5,982 bases of DNA from Victivallales bacterium. Lineage in GTDB: Bacteria > Verrucomicrobiota > Lentisphaeria > Oligosphaerales > Oligosphaeraceae. The notes beneath the pieces were generated by a model. It made no database searches. It was not told the DNA's origin and saw nothing but the letters and a program-made list of their open reading frames with translations. Positions 1 through 5,118 of the stretch are shown here, one piece after another. The stretch lies in contig JAFYGL010000297.1 of the NCBI GenBank assembly GCA_017543165.1, positions 1-5,982 of the forward strand, given 5' to 3'. Position numbers and translations under genes: made by a program. Each line of letters opens with the position of its first letter. Position 1 is the first letter of the stretch.

Positions 1-284
1 GGGCGATCATCGTCGGCGAAAAGACATACGGCAAGGGCTCGGTGCAGACGCTGTTCAACATCGGCGGCGGCAATGTGCTGAAGCTGACGGTGGCGCACTA
101 CCATACACCGAACAAGGACCGCGTCATCAACAAGGTAGGCATTACGCCTGACGTGATATGCGAACCGCCCAGCAAAGACAGAAGGGCATTCCACAGAAGA
201 AGGCTCTTTGGAAAAATGCACCCGCAGTACGACCCCTGTGTAAGGGCGGCCCTGGAGGCAATGGAAAAGGAAAGACAACAATGA
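1..284 (+). CDS. S41 family C-terminal processing peptidase (CtpA/Prc-like), 3' fragment
   Basis: Only the last 93 codons are present; the frame begins at base 3 and the gene enters from the left edge. The opening residues AIIVGEKTYGKGSVQT match the S41 block that carries the catalytic lysine (the Lys of YGKGSVQ, codon 33-35). They are followed by the usual LKLTVAHYHTP and VGITPDV strands. The nucleophilic serine and the PDZ domain would lie upstream and are not visible. Family members are exported proteases that cut near the C termini of envelope proteins. After the conserved core there is a basic tail (DRRAFHRRRLFGK) with no recognised role. The stop TGA overlaps the next ATG by 4 bp (ATGA), so the gene is probably co-transcribed and translationally coupled with pncC. 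The family call is firm; the exact subfamily is not. Confidence 0.9.
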   Translation, partial: AIIVGEKTYGKGSVQTLFNIGGGNVLKLTVAHYHTPNKDRVINKVGITPDVICEPPSKDRRAFHRRRLFGKMHPQYDPCVRAALEAMEKERQQ

Positions 285-766
285 ACAATGAAATAATACA
301 ATATGTCGAGAAACTGGGCAACTTGCTGAAGGCCAGGCATGAAACAGTGGCCACTGCGGAATCCTGCACGGGCGGCGGCATCGCCGCTGCAATGACGGAG
401 GTGGCAGGCTCGTCGGAATGGTTCATGGGCGGCTTTGTCACATATTCCAACCAGTGGAAAATGCAGAGGCTGGGTGTTTCGGGGGACACCCTGGCGCAGT
501 TCGGCGCGGTCAGCCAGCAAACCGTGACGGAAATGCTCACTGGCCTGCTGAATGTCGGCGGCACAGACTACGGCGTGGCAGTAAGCGGCATTGCCGGCCC
601 TGGCGGCGGTACGCCTGACAAGCCTGTGGGCACGGTGTATGTGGGCGTTGCAGGCAAGGGCTGGAACGAGGTACGGCGCTGCCATTTTGACGGCGACAGG
701 AGTGCCGTCCGCGAGAACACCATACTCAAGGCCCTCCAAATGCTGCTGGCTCATCTGGAAAAATAG
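281..766 (+). CDS. pncC: Stand-alone CinA C-terminal domain protein, nicotinamide-nucleotide amidase
   Basis: 161 aa, the usual size for a single-domain CinA-C/PncC protein. The family deamidates nicotinamide mononucleotide to nicotinic acid mononucleotide, recycling pyridine nucleotide in the cytoplasm. Signature blocks are all present: TAESCTGG at residues 25-32, with S28 the expected nucleophile, FVTYSNQWK at 52-60, with K60 the likely partner base, GAVS at 75-78, and SGIAGPGGGTPDKPVGTVYVG at 102-122. The N-terminal molybdopterin-like (COG1058) domain of full CinA is absent, so only the amidase activity is expected. The start is the ATG at 281, with AGGA at 268-271 nine bases upstream; it overlaps the stop of the protease gene by 4 bp. 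An upstream in-frame extension to 158 would lie inside the protease gene and is not supported. CinA-type genes often sit next to recA, as here. Confidence 0.95.
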   Translation: MNNEIIQYVEKLGNLLKARHETVATAESCTGGGIAAAMTEVAGSSEWFMGGFVTYSNQWKMQRLGVSGDTLAQFGAVSQQTVTEMLTGLLNVGGTDYGVAVSGIAGPGGGTPDKPVGTVYVGVAGKGWNEVRRCHFDGDRSAVRENTILKALQMLLAHLEK

Positions 767-786
767 GTTTTCCTGAAATAAATCGT

Positions 787-807
787 TAAAAATTATCGTA
801 AATTTTA
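787..807. promoter_or_regulatory. AT-rich imperfect inverted repeat upstream of recA, candidate operator
   Basis: TAAAAATT (787-794) and AAATTTTA (800-807) are complementary at 7 of 8 positions around the spacer ATCGT. The same ATCGT pentamer occurs 13 bp earlier (782-786), giving a direct-repeat aspect as well. It lies about 130 bp before recA. An operator role is only inference; AT-rich spacers produce such repeats by chance. Confidence 0.25.
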
Positions 808-855
808 GTGAATTCCATAAAAAGTGTAGTAATGAAGACATCTTTGAAAATCGGC

Positions 856-883
856 TTGCGAAATATGGGCAGTGCATTATCTT
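856..883 (+). promoter_or_regulatory. Possible recA promoter (sigma70-like, weak match)
   Basis: TTGCGA (856-861) and TATCTT (878-883), 16 bp apart, each match the sigma70 consensus at four of six positions. They end about 56 bp before the recA ATG. The 173-bp AT-rich gap between pncC and recA makes an independent recA promoter likely, but this exact placement is uncertain. TTGAAA at 844-849 is a competing -35 without a good -10 partner. Confidence 0.22.
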
Positions 884-939
884 TACCGCAAAATTAAAAA
901 TCGCATTGTAAACACAACATAACCAAAAAGGAAAACATC

Positions 940-2028
940 ATGGCAAAAGAAGCAGCGACAGCAGGAAACGACGCGAAGGAACGCAATTTGAAGGCGGCAC
1001 TTGGGCAGATAGAGAAGGCATTCGGCAAGGGAAGCATAATGAGGCTGGGGGACCAGGTGCAGGAGCAGGTCCCTGTGATAAGCTCTGGCGCAATGGCACT
1101 GGACATTGCATTGGGCTGCGGCGGCTTCCCAAAAGGCCGCATAATTGAGATTTTCGGGCCTGAAGCATCTGGCAAGACCACGGTCTGCCTCCATGCAATG
1201 GCCAATGCACAGAAGCAGGGTGGAACCTGCGCATTCATTGACACGGAACACGCCCTGGACCCAAGATACGCGAAAATCATCGGCGTCGATACGGACAATC
1301 TCCTCATCTCGCAGCCAGACTGCGGTGATGACGCGCTTAACATAGCGGAAACACTGGTGGAAAGCGGCGCCATTGACGTGCTGGTAATCGATTCCGTGGC
1401 GGCTCTGGTGCCGCGGGCGGAAATCGAGGGGCAGATGGGGGACAACCACGTGGGGCTTCAGGCCAGGCTTATGTCCCAGGCACTGAGGAAACTTACCCCC
1501 ATAATCAACAAGAACAACACCTGCGTCATCTTCACCAACCAGATACGCGAGAAGATAGGCGTCATGTTCGGCAGCCCTGAAACCACCACAGGCGGGCGCG
1601 CCCTTAAATTCTATGCCTCAGTCAGGCTGGACATTAGGCGCATCGCCACCATCAAGGCCCCTGACGGGCAGGCGCAGGGCAGCCGCGTGAAGGTCAAGGT
1701 CGTGAAGAACAAACTGGCACCGCCTTTCATGGAATGCGAGTTTGACATCATGTACGACGAAGGCATATCCCGTGCAGGCTCGCTGCTGGATGTGGCGCTG
1801 GACATGAAGATTCTCGAAAAGCGTGGCTCCTGGTTCTCATTCGGCGAACAGCAGGTGGGCCAAGGCCGTGAGCAGACCAAGAAGATCATCGCCCAGGACG
1901 AGGCACTTGCTTCCAAAATCGAGGCGCTCATCCGCGAGAAGATCAGCAAGCAGGCCAGCGTGCAGCAGCCAGTTGAAGATGACGAACTGCCGCCAGACGA
2001 GGATTTTGACGATAACGCACAGGCCTAG
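940..2028 (+). CDS. recA: DNA recombinase RecA
   Basis: 362 aa, complete, normal RecA length, no intein. RecA forms ATP-dependent filaments on single-stranded DNA, catalyses strand exchange and activates LexA-type self-cleavage. Visible landmarks: Walker A GPEASGKT at 73-80, catalytic Glu in DTEHALDP (E103), Walker B VLVIDS with D151, the L1 segment [12 protein letters not shown], and the L2 segment [28 protein letters not shown]. The C-terminal tail is strongly acidic ([14 protein letters not shown]), as in other RecAs where it tempers DNA access. Small departures from the common QPDTGEQALEI block are seen here ([11 protein letters not shown], 125-135). The start ATG has AGGA at 929-932, seven bases upstream. 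It follows pncC after a 173-bp spacer and is followed by a repeat-rich 214-bp spacer, so it is probably its own transcription unit. No GAAC-N4-GTTC or CTGT-N8-ACAG SOS box was seen upstream. Confidence 0.99.
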   Translation: MAKEAATAGNDAKERNLKAALGQIEKAFGKGSIMRLGDQVQEQVPVISSGAMALDIALGCGGFPKGRIIEIFGPEASGKTTVCLHAMANAQKQGGTCAFIDTEHALDPRYAKIIGVDTDNLLISQPDCGDDALNIAETLVESGAIDVLVIDSVAALVPRAEIEGQMGDNHVGLQARLMSQALRKLTPIINKNNTCVIFTNQIREKIGVMFGSPETTTGGRALKFYASVRLDIRRIATIKAPDGQAQGSRVKVKVVKNKLAPPFMECEFDIMYDEGISRAGSLLDVALDMKILEKRGSWFSFGEQQVGQGREQTKKIIAQDEALASKIEALIREKISKQASVQQPVEDDELPPDEDFDDNAQA

Positions 2029-2040
2029 TGTGGTGTTTCA

Positions 2041-2076
2041 GCGGAAAAGCGCGCCCGCCAGCAGCCGCATGGAAAC
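2041..2076 (+). repeat. Direct repeat, copy A (36 bp), downstream of recA
   Basis: This copy begins GCGGAAAAGCGCGCCCGCCA and ends CCGCATGGAAAC. It recurs at 2107-2143 with one substitution and one inserted G. The two copies are 66 bp apart start to start and enclose most of the palindromic module at 2079-2112. It starts 12 bp after the recA stop and codes for nothing recognisable. Confidence 0.85.
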
Positions 2077-2078
2077 AT

Positions 2079-2112
2079 CGCGTCCTGACGCGCGGCCAAT
2101 GGCCGCGCGGAA
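2079..2112 (+). repeat. 34-bp GC-rich palindromic module, copy 1
   Basis: The same 34 bp occur exactly, in reverse complement, at 5903-5936. The module contains two overlapping palindromes that cannot form together: CGCGTC-CT-GACGCG (2079-2092), and CGCGCGGCCA / TGGCCGCGCG (2089-2098 / 2100-2109) with a single central base. The second gives a very stable hairpin of 7-10 bp. There is no T-run on either side, so it is not a classic intrinsic terminator, though it could stall polymerase or protect the recA mRNA 3' end. In layout it resembles REP-type intergenic repeats; the family is not recognised. Confidence 0.85.
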
Positions 2113-2143
2113 AAGCGCGCCCGCCAACAGCCGCATGGGAAAC
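2107..2143 (+). repeat. Direct repeat, copy B (37 bp), downstream of recA
   Basis: Second copy of the repeat at 2041-2076, differing by A for G in the CCAACAG segment and by one extra G in CATGGGAAAC. Its first six bases overlap the right end of the 34-bp module, so the module and direct repeats are interlocked rather than simply inserted. Confidence 0.85.
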
Positions 2144-2195
2144 TATGCGTGGCGCAACTCGCAAACAAAAATCTTGAAAACTACATCAGCTCTAT

Positions 2196-2220
2196 TTGTT
2201 TCAATTCCCTCTTGAAACAA
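2196..2220. promoter_or_regulatory. 9-bp perfect inverted repeat before the CpXC gene, candidate operator
   Basis: TTGTTTCAA (2196-2204) and TTGAAACAA (2212-2220) are perfect complements with a 7-base spacer. The right arm ends 22 bp before the start codon at 2243. The arms are AT-rich and no T-run follows, so a terminator is unlikely; a protein-binding operator or a weak leader hairpin fits better. No regulator is identified. Confidence 0.45.
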
Positions 2221-2242
2221 CAGAGCGCCAGTTTTAACAGCA

Positions 2243-2905
2243 ATGCCCGAAACAGTGAAAGTCAAATGCCCAGATTGCGGCAAAACCGCATCGATTTCAG
2301 TCATAAATCTGATTGATGCAGGTGATGCCGTGCACTTGAAGGAACTCTTCAACGGCAGCTTGAACAGCGCGGTCTGCCCTGGCTGCGGCAGAAAACTGGT
2401 CGCGCCTTGCGACCTGACATACAAGGATGTGAACCCGCCATTCATCCTGTTTGAAATGCCACGGGAGGACGAAACACCTGTCGAGGAGATAGAATTGAAA
2501 ATGGACGAGTTGGCGACAGAGATTTTCGCAAAGGCAAATCTGCCTCGCCCCACAGTTCGCATAACTTTCAGCAGGGCTGACTTCATAGAGAAAATCGCAA
2601 TCAGGCGCATGGGATTTGACGACAGGCTCCTTGAATTCGCAAAACTGCAACTGTTTCGGACTGTTGAGGAACCACAGTTGATGCAAAGCAGGCACAGGCT
2701 GCTGCTGGACTACTCCCACTGCACGGACGAGATACTGGCATTCCTTATCTATGACCTGGAGGACGGCAAGTTTGTCAATTCCCTTCATGTGCCAATGGAG
2801 GAATTCAAGTCTCTAGTTCATAGTTATGAGAACGACCGCGAGGCTCAACTGGAATTGGAGGCGGCCTTCCCTGGCTGCTATGTCTCTGCGGAAAAACTGC
2901 TGTAA
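2243..2905 (+). CDS. CpXC domain protein of unknown function
   Basis: 220 aa. The N-terminal part has two CPxC knuckles, CPDCG (C9, C12) and CPGCG (C45, C48), arranged like the CpXC family (two conserved CPxC pairs, presumed zinc ribbon). The function of this family is not established. After the ribbon comes a stretch FILFEMPRED typical of the end of the domain, then an acidic linker (DETPVEEIELKMDEL) and a roughly 110-residue C-terminal part (DDRLLEFAKLQLFR, HRLLLDYSHCTDEILAFLIYDLEDGKFVNSLHVPMEEF) that I do not recognise. No signal peptide or membrane segment is seen, so it is probably cytoplasmic. The ATG at 2243 is the only reasonable start: an in-frame stop lies at 2213-2215 and the first Cys is at residue 9. 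No Shine-Dalgarno is visible, unlike recA and the bamD-like gene. It stands alone between two spacers, with a 9-bp inverted repeat just upstream. Confidence 0.85.
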   Translation: MPETVKVKCPDCGKTASISVINLIDAGDAVHLKELFNGSLNSAVCPGCGRKLVAPCDLTYKDVNPPFILFEMPREDETPVEEIELKMDELATEIFAKANLPRPTVRITFSRADFIEKIAIRRMGFDDRLLEFAKLQLFRTVEEPQLMQSRHRLLLDYSHCTDEILAFLIYDLEDGKFVNSLHVPMEEFKSLVHSYENDREAQLELEAAFPGCYVSAEKLL

Positions 2906-2937
2906 ATAACGGGATGATTTCAAAACTGCCAATGTGA

Positions 2938-2965
2938 GCGCCGAAGCGGCGCCAACTCATGTTGG
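2938..2965. other. Two adjoining small hairpins after the CpXC gene
   Basis: GCGCCG-AAG-CGGCGC (2938-2952) is a 6-bp GC-only stem, and CCAAC-TCAT-GTTGG (2952-2965) is a 5-bp stem with a four-base loop; they share one base. They lie in the 111-bp spacer between the CpXC gene and the bamD-like gene. No T-run follows directly. They could weakly terminate or stabilise the upstream mRNA; this is inference. Confidence 0.4.
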
Positions 2966-3005
2966 AGCAGGAAGAAGGAAAAGTTTTGGAATTTCCTAAT
3001 AACAT

Positions 3006-3012
3006 AAGGTGA
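3006..3012 (+). promoter_or_regulatory. Strong Shine-Dalgarno for the bamD-like gene
   Basis: AAGGTGA (3006-3012) matches the 16S tail complement well and ends four bases before the ATG at 3017, fixing that start. It is the best ribosome binding site in the window. Confidence 0.75.
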
Positions 3013-3016
3013 TTTT

Positions 3017-3952
3017 ATGAAACATGCATTAGTTTTGTTGTTTGCGCTGCTTTCAATGGCAGTGGTAGCCGATAAGATCAAGAACGAGGACATTGGCGAG
3101 GTCATATTTGATTCCAGGCGTACTGAACTCGTCCAGGCGCAGCAGGCCGAGGTGGAGAAAGATTTCAAGTCGGCGGCCAAAAAATACCGCAAGCTGGCGG
3201 AAAAAATCGGCGAACGGGATATCCAGGCCGCAATCTTCCTGCGGGAGGCCCTTTGCTGGAAACGTGCAGGAAAAGTACATGATGCATACGAATGCTATAA
3301 AAACACCATCCAGCAATATCCTTTGTATATTTCATACGAGGAGGTGGTTCCCCAATTGCGCGAATTGGCCCATGCATTCGTAGATGGAAACGGAACCTTC
3401 CTCGGTCTGAGGGACAAGGAAACCGCCATCGCAATCTACAAGCTCATCATTCTTGAAACACCAGCGAACAATGAATCCCCGAAGGACAGGACCAATATGG
3501 CAAAGCTCCAGGTCGAAGTCGGCAAGGTGGAGGAGGCTATAAATACATACGCCGACCTGCTCCGCAACTATCCTAAAGAGCAGGATGCGCGCTTGGAAAT
3601 GGCACAGCTGCTGATGGACCTGTCCAGAAAAAGCGACGGAGACGGCAGCCGCCTCAGAGCAGCCGAAAGGCATGCCAAAATCATACTGGAGCAAAATCCC
3701 AACTATCAAAGGAAGGAAGAGGTACAGGCTCTAATCGAGGATGCCAGGGAAAGGGAGGCGCAGCGCATGCTTGACATGGCCCATTTCTACCTGAGGAGGA
3801 GCCATTACAGGCCCGAGGCCGCAAAACGCTATATCAATGAGCTGATTCTTCAGTACCAGGGCTCTGCACCTGCCTGGGAAGCCAAGAGACTGCTGGATGA
3901 ACATCCCGCTTTCAAGAAAATGGAGAATAAACCTAATGAGCAAACTAAATAA
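3017..3952 (+). CDS. Exported TPR protein, BamD-like outer-membrane assembly factor
   Basis: 311 aa. A hydrophobic N-terminal segment (MKHALVLLFALLSMAVVA, residues 1-18) reads as a Sec signal peptide with a VVA|D signal peptidase I site. The mature part is helical and TPR-like throughout: about 41-64, 70-102 (AALCW-type helix pair ending in QQYP), 112-149, and 159-186 (ending LLRNYP). A C-terminal block at 249-294 (MAHFYLRRSHYRPEAAKRYINELILQYQ) resembles the ARFYxRRGxYxAAxxR..VxxxYP repeat of BamD/YfiO. BamD is normally a lipoprotein of the BAM complex that inserts outer-membrane proteins. Here no lipobox cysteine follows the signal, and the chain is longer than E. coli BamD (about 245 aa). 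It overlaps lptE by 17 bp, which supports an envelope role. It could also be another periplasmic TPR scaffold, so no symbol is given. Confidence 0.8.
   Translation: MKHALVLLFALLSMAVVADKIKNEDIGEVIFDSRRTELVQAQQAEVEKDFKSAAKKYRKLAEKIGERDIQAAIFLREALCWKRAGKVHDAYECYKNTIQQYPLYISYEEVVPQLRELAHAFVDGNGTFLGLRDKETAIAIYKLIILETPANNESPKDRTNMAKLQVEVGKVEEAINTYADLLRNYPKEQDARLEMAQLLMDLSRKSDGDGSRLRAAERHAKIILEQNPNYQRKEEVQALIEDAREREAQRMLDMAHFYLRRSHYRPEAAKRYINELILQYQGSAPAWEAKRLLDEHPAFKKMENKPNEQTK
3922..3925 (+). promoter_or_regulatory. Shine-Dalgarno that sets the lptE start
   Basis: GGAG inside the end of the upstream gene lies ten bases before the ATG at 3936. It favours that start over the upstream in-frame ATG at 3897, which would add 13 charged residues (MNIPLSRKWRINL) ahead of the signal peptide. 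It also favours it over the later ATG at 3957. Confidence 0.55.
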
Positions 3953-4466
3953 AAATATGGCGATTTTATTCGTTTTTATTGCTGTATTTTGCAGTTCATG
4001 CTATCATTTGACGGGGCATAACAAAAACCTTGCCATGGTCAGCATCGCCAATGTGCACAATGACACAGTTGAACCGCAGTTGAGCTCCATGCTACATTCC
4101 GCTCTTGCTGAACAACTTTCCCATGTGCGCAAGGCAAGCAGCAAGCCCTTATATCCTTTGGACCTGAAAATCATCAGCCTGGAGAACAGCAATGTGGCAA
4201 GGGCGGAAATAAGGGACAAGTTGAGCAGGGACGATGACAGCGACGCATACCAGACTGTGTTGTACCGCATAACCATCAAGGTGCAATATTCGCTTGAACT
4301 CCAGGAAGGGAAGTCGCCTGTTTCAGGCGTTGTCAGCGGCATCGGTGATTTGCCCAAGATGCATGACCGCAATGTCCCGCTCCAGCATGCCCTTAGACTT
4401 GCGGCAAATGACGCCGCAAAGAAGATTATAGACGCAATAGGCGATGCGCCGCAGATGCAGCCTTGA
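3936..4466 (+). CDS. lptE: LptE family LPS-assembly lipoprotein
   Basis: 176 aa. A short basic start (MSKLNKNM) and a hydrophobic run (AILFVFIAVF) lead to a lipobox-like CSS|C with C22 as the likely lipidated cysteine. The following YHLTG matches the CGYHL(R/V)G opening of the LptE/RlpB family. The rest has the family layout: a strand (LAMVSIANVHNDTVEPQL), a helix (LSSMLHSALAEQLSHV), strands with a charged loop (RITIKVQYSLELQEGKSPVSG), and a C-terminal helix (LQHALRLAANDAAKKIIDAIG). In known systems LptE plugs the LptD barrel that delivers lipopolysaccharide to the outer leaflet. The gene overlaps the BamD-like gene by 17 bp and ends two bases before ispF, so the three probably share a transcript. 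Sequence conservation in this family is low; the call rests on the N-terminal motif, layout and neighbour. Confidence 0.82.
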   Translation: MSKLNKNMAILFVFIAVFCSSCYHLTGHNKNLAMVSIANVHNDTVEPQLSSMLHSALAEQLSHVRKASSKPLYPLDLKIISLENSNVARAEIRDKLSRDDDSDAYQTVLYRITIKVQYSLELQEGKSPVSGVVSGIGDLPKMHDRNVPLQHALRLAANDAAKKIIDAIGDAPQMQP

Positions 4467-4468
4467 TT

Positions 4469-4954
4469 ATGTCGTTTAGAATTGGCCAGGGCTTTGATTT
4501 GCATCGTACAGTAGAGGGCAGGCCTCTCGTCATGGGAGGCGTTGTCATTTCGTCTCAATTTGGTTTGCTGGGCCATTCTGATGCTGATGTGCTGCTTCAC
4601 GCTATAACAGACGCATTGCTTGGCGCACTGGCGGCAGGCGACATTGGCACTTGGTTTCCTGACACGGATCCTGCCTATAAAGGCGCCGACAGCGCAGACC
4701 TTTTGCGAACCGTGCTCGCCTCGAACATATTCAAAGGCTGGCGTATTGTGAACCTCGATTGCACTGTCTTTGCTGAACAACCTAAATTCGCGCCCTGGCG
4801 TCAGCAAATCCGCGCTTCGCTGGCAAATATTCTAAATTGCCCAATAGAAAATATCTCCGTCAAGGCAAAGACCAATGAAAAACTAGACGCTGTAGGCGCA
4901 GGTCTTGCCATATCGGCAGCTGCCATAGTGCTTTTGGAAAATACTCCCTTCTGA
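4469..4954 (+). CDS. ispF: 2-C-methyl-D-erythritol 2,4-cyclodiphosphate synthase
   Basis: 161 aa, the normal length. IspF is a trimeric cytoplasmic enzyme of the MEP isoprenoid pathway that closes CDP-ME-2-phosphate to MEcPP with loss of CMP. Metal ligands D10 and H12 (GFDLH) and H44 are in place. So are the GHSDADVLLHAITDALLGA block (35-53), the PDTDPAYKGADS loop (64-75) and the KAKTNEKL segment (132-139). The usual GRGEGIA end motif is replaced by GAGLAIS: A144 and L146 stand where E. coli has R142 and E144, and A141 where it has F139. The start is taken as ATG 4469, two bases after the lptE stop. A TTG at 4463 in the same frame overlaps that stop and would add two residues. No clear Shine-Dalgarno is seen, so translational coupling to lptE is likely. 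It is followed by a repeat-filled spacer. Confidence 0.97.
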   Translation: MSFRIGQGFDLHRTVEGRPLVMGGVVISSQFGLLGHSDADVLLHAITDALLGALAAGDIGTWFPDTDPAYKGADSADLLRTVLASNIFKGWRIVNLDCTVFAEQPKFAPWRQQIRASLANILNCPIENISVKAKTNEKLDAVGAGLAISAAAIVLLENTPF

Positions 4955-4956
4955 AT

Positions 4957-5005
4957 AGTGGACAGTGGACAGTGGACAGTGGACTGTGGTCAGTGGTCTG
5001 TGAAT
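4957..5005 (+). repeat. Heptamer tandem array, left arm (AGTGGAC-type)
   Basis: Starting two bases after the ispF stop, there are four perfect AGTGGAC units (4957-4984), then TGTGGTC, AGTGGTC and a decayed TGTGAAT. Units vary mainly at the first base (A/T). The array is in opposite orientation to the GTCCACA array at 5074-5108, so the two can pair at six of seven positions per unit. It resembles the heptanucleotide STRR repeats described in cyanobacteria, but relationship is not claimed. Confidence 0.95.
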
Positions 5006-5018
5006 GGGCGTATGCCCA
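5005..5018. repeat. Small palindrome inside the ispF-comF repeat element
   Basis: TGGGC-GTAT-GCCCA forms a 5-bp stem with a four-base loop directly after the left heptamer array. Confidence 0.5.
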
Positions 5019-5035
5019 CGTTTAGCAGCCACTGC
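5016..5035 (+). repeat. Shared 20-bp motif, copy 1 (CCACGTTTAGCAG core)
   Basis: The 13-bp core CCACGTTTAGCAG is identical to 5947-5959, and over 20 bp the two copies match at 18 positions. Both copies lie in the same orientation downstream of an AGTGGAC array, which suggests a common composite element. Confidence 0.75.
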
Positions 5036-5037
5036 CC

Positions 5038-5065
5038 AAAAAGCGGGGCGATGGTATCGCCCCGC
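5038..5065 (-). terminator. Strong hairpin; intrinsic terminator if read on the minus strand
   Basis: GCGGGGCGAT (5043-5052) and ATCGCCCCGC (5056-5065) form a perfect 10-bp stem with a three-base loop. AAAAA at 5038-5042 becomes a T5 run just after the stem on the minus strand. There is no T-run on the + strand side, so for the ispF-comF direction it is only a hairpin. No minus-strand gene in the window needs it, so it may be simply part of the repeat element. Confidence 0.4.
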
Positions 5066-5073
5066 ACTGAACA

Positions 5074-5108
5074 GTCCACAGTCCACAGCCCACAGTCCAC
5101 AGTCCACA
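5074..5108 (-). repeat. Heptamer tandem array, right arm (inverted, GTCCACA)
   Basis: Five units, GTCCACA x2, GCCCACA, GTCCACA x2. Read on the minus strand they are TGTGGAC, the same family as the left arm. The array ends ten bases before the comF ATG, so comF has little room for its own leader. Confidence 0.95.
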
Positions 5109-5118
5109 TAAAACGAAC

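Noticed and set aside
98..877. Long minus-strand open frame opposite the protease and pncC genes
   Set aside because: It lies across two clearly conserved + strand genes, its translation shows no family motif, and it starts in an AT-rich spacer; a codon-bias shadow.
894..1449. Two minus-strand open frames opposite recA
   Set aside because: Both mirror the recA coding frame and show low-complexity, non-conserved translations.
1823..2215. Plus-strand open frame overlapping the recA 3' end and the repeats
   Set aside because: The translation is rich in Arg/Ser/Pro from out-of-frame recA and the repeat units (RKSAPASSRM twice); it is the repeat read as protein.
2029..2242. Intrinsic terminator for recA
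   Set aside because: The GC-rich hairpin at 2089-2109 has no T-run after it, and the 2196-2220 hairpin is AT-rich and also lacks one; either may affect mRNA but neither meets the usual pattern.
4004..4807. 267-codon minus-strand open frame opposite lptE and ispF
   Set aside because: Overlaps two recognised genes; no domain or signal supports it.
4463..4954. TTG start for ispF at 4463
   Set aside because: It adds only two residues outside the conserved fold and overlaps the lptE stop; the ATG at 4469 gives the usual N terminus.
4957..5108. CRISPR array
   Set aside because: Units are 7 bp, contiguous, without spacers, and inverted halfway; no cas genes are present.
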